From Pedobacter sp. W3I1 (GTDB lineage: Bacteria > Bacteroidota > Bacteroidia > Sphingobacteriales > Sphingobacteriaceae), in contig NZ_JAUSXN010000001.1 in assembly GCF_030816015.1 (NCBI RefSeq), forward strand, positions 2,542,001-2,606,000: a stretch of DNA of 64,000 bases, in the 5' to 3' direction. The position numbers and the translations under genes are program-made. The number at the start of each line of letters is the position of its first letter. Position 1 is the first letter of the stretch. Shown here piece by piece: positions 19,320-27,185 of the stretch. The notes beneath the pieces were generated by a model that was not told the origin of the DNA, ran no database searches, and saw only the letters and a program-made list of their open reading frames with translations.

Positions 19320-19922
19320 ATGGCTGCAGCACAGTTTGTAACGGCACTTAATTTTGCTGGCGAATTTGAGCTTTTAAGTTTATCGGCTATAAACACACAA
19401 GCCGGCGTAGCTAAAAAAGGCGGACTGGTATTTGTACGCAATGGCAAGTTGAAAATGCACCCCGAAATCTATGATCATTTAGCGCTGATATCGATATCTT
19501 CTATTTGTGCAGGCAGTGTTTATTTCCATGGCCGTGATAAAATTGCTGCAGAAATTGCGAATCTTCCTTATAGCGATGGCCTCTTAAACTTAGAAGGTGC
19601 TGAAGAGGATTACATGGCCTTTAAACGTTTATGTAGCCCTGTTTCGCGGTTCTTTTTGCTACAAGCTAAAAAAGTGCAATGGTCTGCAATCCTGTCTACG
19701 TTTAGATTTTTTATGATGGAAGGCATTTGGGATGTGGTTAATTTTGTTGCCCATGCACTGCATCAGGCTGATGCCGATGTGCTCGCCTGTGCGCAACTTT
19801 TAGAAAGCATGCATAAACAAAAATGGTATCCTGATTTTTGTCGCTCGCTTCTGGATTTCCATGCCTCTCGTTATCCTTTAAGTAAAGTTGGTTTAGAATC
19901 AGAACTGCCAGAGATGGCCTGA
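19320..19922 (+). CDS. Hypothetical protein
   Basis: 200 residues from ATG 19320 (MAAAQFVTALNFAGEFELL), not recognised. It is a soluble, mostly helical protein with several Trp, Cys and His residues (FRFFMMEGIWDVVNFVAHALHQADADV) but no motif I can name. A TTG at 19251 would extend it by 23 residues. TATTTTTG at 19246-19253 matches the Bacteroidota -7 element and would place transcription start after that TTG, which favours the ATG. It converges on the next minus-strand gene with one base between the stop codons, so the two transcripts overlap. Confidence 0.6.
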   Translation: MAAAQFVTALNFAGEFELLSLSAINTQAGVAKKGGLVFVRNGKLKMHPEIYDHLALISISSICAGSVYFHGRDKIAAEIANLPYSDGLLNLEGAEEDYMAFKRLCSPVSRFFLLQAKKVQWSAILSTFRFFMMEGIWDVVNFVAHALHQADADVLACAQLLESMHKQKWYPDFCRSLLDFHASRYPLSKVGLESELPEMA

Positions 19923-19923
19923 A

Positions 19924-20265
19924 TTATTTCAGATAATTTTCTAATAAAACACTTATTTCATCGCCAATAGCTCTATTGCCCATATTATTGAGTTTTTGCT
20001 GCGAAGAATTGTGCTTTTCGATGTACGTAGCCTCAGTTTTATTAAATTTAAGATAACCCTGTTCAAAATAACGTTCTTCAATTTCGGTAGAAGAATCCAT
20101 CGATCTGAACCATAATTTAATCAGCGACCCTGTTAATTTATCAAAATAAAGCCAGTGGTAGGTCGCCTCTGCATCTGCATTGTCCGGCAAACCAAGACGC
20201 TGAATTTCTAGAATAGCGGTATCAGAATTTTGGAAAAAGTATAAAATCTTATATTTAGACGACAT
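19924..20265 (-). CDS. Hypothetical protein
   Basis: 113 residues, not recognised. There is no signal peptide or membrane segment; aromatic-rich beta-type stretches (KYKILYFFQNS, ATYHWLYFDKLTGSLIKLWFR) precede a helical C-terminus. It is convergent with the 19320 gene (stops one base apart) and separated from the Moco operon by a 191-base gap with two palindromes. The single ATG at the expected position and clean frame support a real gene. Confidence 0.6.
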   Translation of the reverse strand: MSSKYKILYFFQNSDTAILEIQRLGLPDNADAEATYHWLYFDKLTGSLIKLWFRSMDSSTEIEERYFEQGYLKFNKTEATYIEKHNSSQQKLNNMGNRAIGDEISVLLENYLK

Positions 20266-20374
20266 GCCGCAAAAATAGGACTTAATTTTTTACCACAAAA
20301 AAGATTTTTGCTGTTTAGATTTAATATTGTTGACATTTGTGCTGGTCAGGATCTTAACCATTAATCAAATTCCA

Positions 20375-20437
20375 AGGTTGGTGACGCACCGACCTATTTA
20401 ATGTAGATGATGGATTGGCTGGTGAGCCACCAGCCAA
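20375..20437. repeat. Two related REP-like palindromes
   Basis: 20375-20393 reads ggttggtgacgcaccgacc and 20415-20437 is a near-perfect palindrome centred on ggtgagccacc. Both share the GGT...ACC hairpin style of the 12272-12573 cluster. They lie just past the 3' end of the Moco operon and may act as its transcript end. Confidence 0.7.
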
Positions 20438-20456
20438 GGAATACAGGATAAATGGA

Positions 20457-21389
20457 TTACAAATTCAGACTAACGATAGCTAATGTTTTTTCGCCTTTAA
20501 TCACCTTAAATAAATGCAAAACCTGCGGGAATAGCGCATCCATGCTTTCTTCTACACCGCTTTTCGAGCCGGGGAAAGTAAGCACCAATGTTTCTCCAAT
20601 AAAACCTGCTATACCGCGCGAAAGCATGGCATAAGGCATGCGCTCCTGTCCGTAACGACGGGCAGTTTCCATAAGCCCTTCAATATTCCTGTCAATTAAA
20701 GGCGCAATGGCTTCCGGAGTAACATCGCGTGGCGAAAGGCCGGTTCCTCCGGTAAAAATGATCAGATGATAGCCGTTTCTACTTAATTCAATGGCTTTAT
20801 CCCGGATGATGTTAATTTCGTCGGGTACGATTTCATATTTCTCTGCATTAATTTCCCATTGGGTAAGTCGCGAAATAATCGCTTTGCCAGAACTATCTTG
20901 TGCTTTATTTTCAAAAATAGAATCCGAACAAACTACAACAGCAGCTTTTAGTTCTGGGAATTTGGCATTTTTAAGGTCAGATTTTCCTCCCGATTTTTTT
21001 AGTAACCTGATATTTTCTATTTCAACGCCTTTGTCAATTGGTTTTAACATATCATACATGGTTAAGGCGGTAACCGAGGCGCCATGCATGGCTTCAACTT
21101 CTACACCTGTTTTGTAAATGGTATGTACCTCAACATTAATGATGATGGTTAAACCCACAATTTCGTAAGTAATAGCAGTATATTCAATCGGCAGCGGGTG
21201 ACAATCCGGAATTACATCACTTGTTTTCTTTACACCAAATAATCCTGCTGCGCGGGCAAATTCAAATACATCGCCTTTGGGAATTTTGCGTTGCTCAACC
21301 GCATCAATGGTTTCCTGCTTCGATACCTTTACGGTAGCGGTTGCAATGGCAATCCTTAAGGTATTGGATTTTTTTGTAATGTTTACCAT
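20457..21389 (-). CDS. moaCB: Bifunctional MoaC-MoaB molybdenum cofactor biosynthesis protein
   Basis: 310 residues in two parts. Residues 1-150 are MoaC (cyclic pyranopterin monophosphate synthase), with DCHPLPIEYT and VEVEAMHGASVTALTMYDMLK. Residues 155-310 are MoaB/MogA-like (molybdopterin adenylyltransferase fold), with VVCSDSI, FTGGTGLSPRDVTPEA and FPGSKSGVEE. One protein would therefore close the pterin ring after MoaA and later adenylate molybdopterin. It is the last gene of the operon; the moaE stop lies one base from its start. Such fusions are known in several lineages, so this is notable but not unique. Confidence 0.92.
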   Translation of the reverse strand: MVNITKKSNTLRIAIATATVKVSKQETIDAVEQRKIPKGDVFEFARAAGLFGVKKTSDVIPDCHPLPIEYTAITYEIVGLTIIINVEVHTIYKTGVEVEAMHGASVTALTMYDMLKPIDKGVEIENIRLLKKSGGKSDLKNAKFPELKAAVVVCSDSIFENKAQDSSGKAIISRLTQWEINAEKYEIVPDEINIIRDKAIELSRNGYHLIIFTGGTGLSPRDVTPEAIAPLIDRNIEGLMETARRYGQERMPYAMLSRGIAGFIGETLVLTFPGSKSGVEESMDALFPQVLHLFKVIKGEKTLAIVSLNL

Positions 21390-21390
21390 A

Positions 21391-21834
21391 TTAAATATTT
21401 TCTTTCCACTGATGGGTTTCGTCTTCGAATATTTCTTTTCCCCAGATCGGTAATTCTGCTTTTAAGCGGTCTACTACTTCGCTACACGCTGCAATTGCCG
21501 GTTTACGGTGTGCTGACGAAGTGAAAACAAAAAGGCAGATTTCGCCTGTTTTAACTGTACCCAAACTATGATAAATATGCATGCAATTGAGTGGATATTT
21601 TTCAAAGATTTCTTCCCTGATCTGATGCATTTTTTCGAGCGCAAGGTCTTCGTAGGCGGTATATGCTATCGCTGCAACAAATTTGCCTTCAATTTCATCT
21701 TTTCTCACCTGGCCCATAAAAATACTATGGCCACCAATAGCTGTTTTGCTGTTGTGTTTGGCAATGCTTTCGGCTATAAAAGCAGGTTCTATTGGACCAT
21801 CAACAAATATGTTCTTTATCTTTATTTCGCTCAT
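21391..21834 (-). CDS. moaE: Molybdopterin synthase catalytic subunit MoaE
   Basis: 147 residues of standard MoaE length. Motifs: GGHSIFMGQVRKD (family GAxxxFxGxVR), YTAYEDLALEKM, HIYHSLGTVKTGE, SSAHRKPAIAACSEVVDRLKAELPIWGKE. The last includes the HR pair and the catalytic Lys in PIWGKE. MoaE transfers sulfur from MoaD thiocarboxylate to precursor Z to give molybdopterin. It sits between the MoeB-like gene and moaCB with 1-base gaps, so the genes are translationally close. Confidence 0.95.
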   Translation of the reverse strand: MSEIKIKNIFVDGPIEPAFIAESIAKHNSKTAIGGHSIFMGQVRKDEIEGKFVAAIAYTAYEDLALEKMHQIREEIFEKYPLNCMHIYHSLGTVKTGEICLFVFTSSAHRKPAIAACSEVVDRLKAELPIWGKEIFEDETHQWKENI

Positions 21835-21835
21835 G

Positions 21836-22942
21836 TTAGGATTTGAGAAAGTAATCTCTCCATTTTACAATACCACCTTTTAAACTGTAAATTTTTTTGG
21901 CATCGCCATACTTTTCCAGTATGGCCTCTGCTGCGGCCACACTTCTTATCCCATGCTGGCAGATTAAAACCACATGTTTTTGGTAAAACTCTTTGCTCAT
22001 AAAAGCTCCAAATTCTGACATTGGTACCTGTGTAAAAATCTGTTTATCCAACACTGGTACTTCATGCCTTTCGCGTACATCGATTAAAATTGTTGATTCT
22101 AGTTGTTGGAGTTTAACCAGTTCGCTGGCATCTATTTCTATATATCCCTGTGGTCCTTCGCTCGTATCCTGATAATCCATATTTAAAAATTCATCAACAG
22201 TTTTAGGCAGGGTATAACCGCCTCCGTGACTGATGCTGATGGTATATTGTTCTTGTGTAAGTAAATTATAACTTAATATTTTATTGGTTAACGGTTTCCC
22301 GATTCTGGCAATCACTTTAATGGTTTCTGCGGCTGCCATGGTGCCCAATATACCTGGTAATACGCCAATTACACCATTTTCGGCACAGCTTGGTATTTCT
22401 CCCTTATCGGGTGGAACAGGAAAAAGATCGCGGTAATTGGTACTAGGGGTTAAATGATCAGGAGTGTTAAATATAGCTAATTGACCTTCAAAACCTGAAA
22501 CTGCTGCAAATATAAGTGGTTTGTTAAGCAAGGCACAGGCATCGTTAATCAGGTATCTCGATTCGAAATTGTCTGTACCATCCAATATGTAATCGTATCT
22601 GGATAGAATATCGAGGATGTTATTTTTCTGCAAGCGGATGGGGTGACGGATGATTCCAATCTGGGTATTCATCTCCTGCAGGCGCTTGGCTGCAACCTCT
22701 ACTTTCAGCTTTCCGATGTCTGCCGTAGTAAAAAGAATCTGTCTATGTAAATTGGACAATGAAATGGTGTCGTCATCAACAATACCAATATGACCAATGC
22801 CAGCAGCGGCGAGATATTGTAACGCAGGGCAACCCAAACCACCAGCACCAATTACCAGTATTTTCGCCTTTAAGAGTAGTTGTTGTGCTTCCTCTCCAAA
22901 TCCTTTAAGGATAATCTGCCTGTTGTATCGCTCTGCACTCAT
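21836..22942 (-). CDS. moeB: MoeB/ThiF-type adenylyltransferase with C-terminal rhodanese domain
   Basis: 368 residues. Residues 1-250 form an E1-like adenylation domain: RYNRQIILKGFGEEAQ, nucleotide-binding GAGGLGCPAL (32-41), SNLHRQILF, DGTDNFESRY (121-130) and PSCAENGVIGVLPG with Cys186. Residues 265-368 form a rhodanese domain with active-site Cys328 in CQHGIRS. It activates the MoaD C-terminus and supplies sulfur, like eukaryotic MOCS3/Uba4. The zinc-binding CxxC of classical MoeB (CYRC before LFP) is replaced by NYRD here, and I see no second CxxC, so the structural zinc site appears absent. It may also serve thiamine ThiS. It lies between moaD and moaE. Confidence 0.9.
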   Translation of the reverse strand: MSAERYNRQIILKGFGEEAQQLLLKAKILVIGAGGLGCPALQYLAAAGIGHIGIVDDDTISLSNLHRQILFTTADIGKLKVEVAAKRLQEMNTQIGIIRHPIRLQKNNILDILSRYDYILDGTDNFESRYLINDACALLNKPLIFAAVSGFEGQLAIFNTPDHLTPSTNYRDLFPVPPDKGEIPSCAENGVIGVLPGILGTMAAAETIKVIARIGKPLTNKILSYNLLTQEQYTISISHGGGYTLPKTVDEFLNMDYQDTSEGPQGYIEIDASELVKLQQLESTILIDVRERHEVPVLDKQIFTQVPMSEFGAFMSKEFYQKHVVLICQHGIRSVAAAEAILEKYGDAKKIYSLKGGIVKWRDYFLKS

Positions 22943-22948
22943 ATCGTT

Positions 22949-23182
22949 TTATCCTCCAGAAAAGGGTGGCATTATGGCTATTGTAGCATTGTTTGTAATT
23001 TCAGTATTCTCCTGAACAATGTTTTTGTTCAAGGCAAGTTTGTACTTCATATCTTTTAAAGCAGGAAACTGGTTTTCGAGATACTGTTTAAAAGCATTGG
23101 TATCAGCAATGCCATCAACCTCAATTTTTTGATTGTTGATAAACTCGGCAATTTTGCCAAAACTGATCATTTCAATTTCCAT
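22949..23182 (-). CDS. moaD: Molybdopterin synthase sulfur-carrier subunit MoaD
   Basis: 77 residues of ubiquitin-like fold ending in the required Gly-Gly (PPFSGG). The C-terminus is adenylated and thiocarboxylated by the adjacent MoeB-rhodanese protein and then docks with MoaE. Length, terminal motif and position six bases before the moeB start make the call secure despite weak overall conservation. Confidence 0.9.
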   Translation of the reverse strand: MEIEMISFGKIAEFINNQKIEVDGIADTNAFKQYLENQFPALKDMKYKLALNKNIVQENTEITNNATIAIMPPFSGG

Positions 23183-23186
23183 GCTG

Positions 23187-23693
23187 CTAATTTACCTGTA
23201 AGATGCTGATTTTACTTAATCCTTTCACAAATCTTCTTCCTGTAGCGAAATCGCTGGGCGTAATAATGGCAATATTCCCTTTTTCTGCTTTTGCAGGATT
23301 AGTATCATAACTGGTTAAAACCAGCACTTGATTTCCCGTAGGCGAATTAAAGATCTCGTTCCACGAATACACTACTTTATAGTTATCAGTTGCGGTTAAA
23401 ACAAGGTAATATTCGCTCAATGTTTTTGGTGATGCGGCATCTATTTCCACTTTAGTCAAAATATCTTTTAAAAGCACACCTTTAATATTTTTAATACTGC
23501 CTTTACGCTGCATCAGGTGATTAAAAATTGTCATACTATCCAAACTAACGGATTTATAAGCACTTAAATTGTCTAGAGTAACCGTTAAGGGTGTTTTAAC
23601 CTTTCCTTCAATTATAAATTGTTTGATCTCTTGTGCATTTGCAGCAAAACTTAAAAATAATAAGGCAATGATAAGGTATTTGATATTATGCAT
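23187..23693 (-). CDS. Periplasmic SUOX-like (molybdopterin-binding fold) protein lacking the Mo-ligand Cys
   Basis: 168 residues from the ATG at 23693, which begins a proper signal peptide (cut near ANA-QE). The longer frame from 23744 adds 17 residues and overlaps the permease more. The body fits the sulfite-oxidase-type molybdopterin-binding fold in short form: LTVTLDNLSAY, IKGVLLKDIL, NYKVVYSWNEIFN, GRRFVKGLSKISI. Full enzymes ligate Mo through a cysteine; this protein has no cysteine at all, so it is unlikely to be a classical sulfite oxidase. Its place in a Moco operon beside a TauE permease suggests a link to Moco or sulfite handling, but the role is unknown. Confidence 0.65.
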   Translation of the reverse strand: MHNIKYLIIALLFLSFAANAQEIKQFIIEGKVKTPLTVTLDNLSAYKSVSLDSMTIFNHLMQRKGSIKNIKGVLLKDILTKVEIDAASPKTLSEYYLVLTATDNYKVVYSWNEIFNSPTGNQVLVLTSYDTNPAKAEKGNIAIITPSDFATGRRFVKGLSKISILQVN

Positions 23694-24426
23694 GTGTAAA
23701 TAGTAATTTATAAGCGGCCAGCGCCAATACACAGGCCAGCACATTTTTTAAAACGGCTTGGGGGAATTTTAAGGCACCAAAATAAGCCCCGCAAATGCCA
23801 CCAACAAAAGCTACCCCAACATAAACGAGCATGTGGTTGTTAAATTCGAAACCTTTGATCAGCTGACCGGCTAAACCAGCAACTGAATTAACAAAAATAA
23901 ATGCTGCGCTAATGGCTGCGGTCTGTTTTTGATCAGTCCATTTTAAAAGCAGGAGGATAGGAGAAAGGATAATCCCACCCCCGATACCAATCATGCCCGA
24001 AAGTAAGCCAATAATGCCACCAATGGCCAATGATAATGGGATATTTGATGGTTTGAAATCTTTTGGGTTGGTATTTTTAAAGAAGAAAAAACGGATGACC
24101 GGGATAAGCAAAAGCAGTCCCAAAATCTTTTTATAAATGGAACTTTCAATAACCATCATACCGCCAACAAAAGAGAGTGGGATAGAGGCAAGCGCAAAAG
24201 GCCAAAAGGTTTTCCACTTAAAATGGCCGCCGCGGTAAAACTGGATAAAGGAGGTGGAAGAAACAAAAAGGTTAAGCAATAGTGCCGTAGGTTTCATTAC
24301 AGCCGGCGAAATGGCGAAAATAGCCATCAGTGCAAGGTAACCACTTGCTCCCCCATGCCCCACTGAAGCATATAAAAAGGCAACAATAAAAAGTAAACAG
24401 TAAAAGAGGATAAAGCTTTCTTGCAT
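23686..24426 (-). CDS. TauE/SafE (TSUP) family membrane permease
   Basis: 246 residues with about eight hydrophobic helices and the two half-repeats typical of TSUP proteins: ASVGHGGASGYLALMA near the N-terminus and GLLSGMIGIGGGIILSPILLL in the middle. Members move sulfite, sulfonates or other organic anions across the inner membrane. The 3' end overlaps the start of the SUOX-like gene by eight bases, showing tight coupling. An anion related to Moco enzymes (sulfite or possibly an oxyanion) is inference. Confidence 0.85.
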   Translation of the reverse strand: MQESFILFYCLLFIVAFLYASVGHGGASGYLALMAIFAISPAVMKPTALLLNLFVSSTSFIQFYRGGHFKWKTFWPFALASIPLSFVGGMMVIESSIYKKILGLLLLIPVIRFFFFKNTNPKDFKPSNIPLSLAIGGIIGLLSGMIGIGGGIILSPILLLLKWTDQKQTAAISAAFIFVNSVAGLAGQLIKGFEFNNHMLVYVGVAFVGGICGAYFGALKFPQAVLKNVLACVLALAAYKLLFTHA

Positions 24427-24429
24427 GGT

Positions 24430-25608
24430 TTAATTTGGTAAAATCATTACGGTTAGGATGTCGCCTTTTTTTAATTGTTCTTGTGTTTCATCAAGGCAGA
24501 TCAGGCAATTGGCCTGTGCAAAGGAGCTTAATCGATACGATTCCTGCGCGCTGAGTGGGGTAACGAGCCCATTTTCATATTTGCCTTTCAGGAAATGTGT
24601 TAGCCCTGCAGGTTTGGAATAGGGATGTGTAAGCTCAGCCTGAACCTCAATTACACTATTGTTTTTATGTGATAAGGACTTAATGGATGGCAATACGTAA
24701 TTATAGTAACAGCTGAGCACGGATGAAGGGTTGCCGGGGAGTCCGAATATTAGCTTTTGATCTTTTGTGCCAAAATACAAAGGTTTGCCAGGTTTCTGTT
24801 TCACCTTATGGAAAATCTGTTTAATGCCGCAATGTGTAGCTGCTTCGATTACGAAATCGTAATCGCCAACACTTACACCTCCGGTAAGTAGAACAACATC
24901 GCTGTTTTCTGTTGCAGTTTGTAATACTTTTTGAAGGATCCCGAGATCATCATCAGCTTCGTAAACTGTAATTTGTTCAATGCCTTCATGTTTTAATGCT
25001 GCTGAGAGCGAATAGGAATTTGATTCATATACCTGACCAAACTCAAGTGTTTTTCCCGGTTGTTGTAATTCTTTTCCGGTTACAATAATCGAGATCTTTG
25101 GCATGGGATAAACGCTAACTTCGTTAGTACCAATCCCTGCCAGAAAGCCAATAGCGGCAGGACTGAGCAGGCTTCCTTTTTCCATGGCCAATGCTCCTGC
25201 CTTAATTTCCGACCCTTTATCCCGTACATTTAAGCCCGGTTTTAAATTGGGATCTTGTAAGGTGATTTTTCCATCCTTACGCGTGATTTTTTCCTGCACC
25301 ACCACAGTATCGGCACCTTCTGGTAATGGTGCACCTGTAAATATCCTGCTGGTTTGTCCGTGTTGTAGAGTAATACGGATTGCCGTTCCTGCGGCCATTT
25401 CGCCAATTAAGTCGAGTTCTTGTTCATGATCTTCAAACTTTAACGCATAACCATCCATTGATGACTGGTTAAATGCAGGAATATCGTATTTTGCATAAAC
25501 ATCAGTGGCAAGTACATGCCCTGATGCCTTTGCCAGGTCAATTGAAATGGGATTTAGTGCTATTATGTGTTGAGAAATGAGGTCTTTTGCTTCTTTAACG
25601 CTAATCAT
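24430..25608 (-). CDS. moeA: Molybdopterin molybdenumtransferase MoeA
   Basis: 392 residues, normal MoeA length. Motifs: PAFNQSSMDGYAL (substrate loop), GEMAAGTA, IFTGAPLPEGADTVVVQE, VYESNSYSLSAAL, LLTGGVSVGDYDF, and IFGLPGNPSSVLSCYYNYVLP. The C-terminal domain IV extends to the end. It inserts molybdate into adenylated molybdopterin (made by MogA/MoaB) to give Moco. It is followed three bases later by the permease gene and preceded six bases earlier by the moaA stop. Confidence 0.95.
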   Translation of the reverse strand: MISVKEAKDLISQHIIALNPISIDLAKASGHVLATDVYAKYDIPAFNQSSMDGYALKFEDHEQELDLIGEMAAGTAIRITLQHGQTSRIFTGAPLPEGADTVVVQEKITRKDGKITLQDPNLKPGLNVRDKGSEIKAGALAMEKGSLLSPAAIGFLAGIGTNEVSVYPMPKISIIVTGKELQQPGKTLEFGQVYESNSYSLSAALKHEGIEQITVYEADDDLGILQKVLQTATENSDVVLLTGGVSVGDYDFVIEAATHCGIKQIFHKVKQKPGKPLYFGTKDQKLIFGLPGNPSSVLSCYYNYVLPSIKSLSHKNNSVIEVQAELTHPYSKPAGLTHFLKGKYENGLVTPLSAQESYRLSSFAQANCLICLDETQEQLKKGDILTVMILPN

Positions 25609-25614
25609 GAAAAT

Positions 25615-26595
25615 TTATCCTCCAATGGTAATCATACTTCTGTTTTGAATGGTGGTAGCATCAATTTTTTCGAAATCGCTTACCAGTTGTCCGCCTAATG
25701 CTTTCTTTTTGCTCCATATGGCCGATTGAATTAGTGGAAGCACATCTTCGTTTTTCCGCAATGCGGTAAGCAGATCGGTTTCGCTATCCGAAAACAGGCA
25801 GTTTTTTAGTTTGCCATCTGCAGTTAAGCGCATGCGGTTACAGGTATCGCAAAAAGGGTTGGTCATGGTGCTGATAATGGCAAATGAACCTTCATGGCCA
25901 GGAATCATGAAACTTTTAGCTGTATCATGCGGTTCTCCTTTAACAGGTAATACTGTAAAATCTTTTTCAATCACAGCCAGTATTTCATCCAAAGAAAACA
26001 TTTTATTGCTCGTCCATTTGTTACCACTAAAAGGCATAAACTCAATAAACCGGATTTGAATGGGATTGTGTTTAGTCCAGCTAATGAAATCGCCGATCTC
26101 ATTATCATTAAGCCCTTTCATCACCACCATATTTACTTTTACCTTGATTTTATGCTGCAAAAGCAGTTCGATATTACTGCGTACCTGATGGAAAACATCC
26201 CTTCGGGTAATCATGAAGAATTTCTCAGGTTGTAGTGTATCCAGACTAATATTAATGGTTTTAATACCTGCTTCTTTTAATACCGGCAACATTTCAGCAA
26301 TGCGGGTTCCATTTGTGGTAATGACGAGCTCGACCGGAAGTTTACCCAAAGCGGCAATAATTTGGGCTGCATCTTTTCTCACCAATGGTTCACCCCCCGT
26401 AAGCCTGATTTTTTTTACGCCATTGGCCACAAAAACTTCTGCCAGCTTAATAATTTCGTTGGTTTGCATGAGCCGGGAGGCAGGGGTGAAGTCGTATTCT
26501 TCTTCGGGCATGCAATAAAAACAGCGAAAATTGCAGTTATCGGTAAGCGATATTCGCAGGTAATCGTGTATTCTTCCGAAAGAATCTGTTATCAT
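25615..26595 (-). CDS. moaA: GTP 3',8-cyclase MoaA (radical SAM)
   Basis: 326 residues. The N-terminal radical-SAM cluster motif is at Cys21, Cys25 and Cys28 (CNFRCFYC), followed by IRLTGGEPLVRKD. The second [4Fe-4S] site is the C-terminal CDTCNRMRLTADG...CLF set. The protein ends in Gly-Gly as MoaA does, where the tail reaches the active site. It starts Moco synthesis by converting GTP to 3',8-cyclo-GTP. Its ATG overlaps the end of the mocA-like gene by four bases, so translation is probably coupled. Confidence 0.96.
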   Translation of the reverse strand: MITDSFGRIHDYLRISLTDNCNFRCFYCMPEEEYDFTPASRLMQTNEIIKLAEVFVANGVKKIRLTGGEPLVRKDAAQIIAALGKLPVELVITTNGTRIAEMLPVLKEAGIKTINISLDTLQPEKFFMITRRDVFHQVRSNIELLLQHKIKVKVNMVVMKGLNDNEIGDFISWTKHNPIQIRFIEFMPFSGNKWTSNKMFSLDEILAVIEKDFTVLPVKGEPHDTAKSFMIPGHEGSFAIISTMTNPFCDTCNRMRLTADGKLKNCLFSDSETDLLTALRKNEDVLPLIQSAIWSKKKALGGQLVSDFEKIDATTIQNRSMITIGG

Positions 26596-27182
26596 TGCTG
26601 GCTAATTAAATTGTTGTAATCTGTTTCTGTATCAATATCAATTCCCCCACGCTCGAAAACTACTGTCTCTACATCTTGAGGATACTGTTTTAATATGTTT
26701 TTTGCCCCTTCTGCTCCTTCGAGCGATAAAAGTGCTTCAAAGTAATCTTTTTTGAAGAGGACAGGAGTTCCTATTGTTTCGGTATATGCACTGGCAATGA
26801 TATTCTTACCAGTTTCTCTCTGCTTTTCGATTAAGTTATTAAAGTTACTCATTTTTACAAAAATCTGATCGGCAACTGCAATAATGATACTTTCTGTTGC
26901 GCTATTATTTTTGATCATGGCGGAAAGCCCGGCAGCAATACTCGAGGCCATTCCATTTCCCCAACTTTCATTAATCACGAAACTAACCTGATCATTCTGG
27001 TGTTGGGCGGCTATTTCTTCAGCATTAGCACCCAAAACAACGATAACAGGTTTGCAATTTGTTTCTAAAGCTTCATTTATTACCGTTTGCAAGAGTGTTT
27101 TTCCTTTATAATCCAAAAGCTGTTTTGGTCTTCCTAAACGTGAAGAACTGCCAGCAGCCAATATGATAATACCTGTTTTCAT
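26592..27182 (-). CDS. MocA/MobA-like molybdenum cofactor nucleotidyltransferase
   Basis: 196 residues of NTP-transferase fold: LAAGSSSRLGRPKQLL at the N-terminus, VVLGANAEEI, ESWGNGMASSIAAGL and AVADQIFV with the metal-binding Asp. This matches MocA (CTP) better than MobA (GTP). It would attach a nucleotide to Moco for enzymes of the xanthine dehydrogenase type, and sits next to xdhC as usual for that pathway. Nucleotide choice cannot be fixed by eye. Confidence 0.85.
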   Translation of the reverse strand: MKTGIIILAAGSSSRLGRPKQLLDYKGKTLLQTVINEALETNCKPVIVVLGANAEEIAAQHQNDQVSFVINESWGNGMASSIAAGLSAMIKNNSATESIIIAVADQIFVKMSNFNNLIEKQRETGKNIIASAYTETIGTPVLFKKDYFEALLSLEGAEGAKNILKQYPQDVETVVFERGGIDIDTETDYNNLISQQ

Positions 27183-27185
27183 TGC

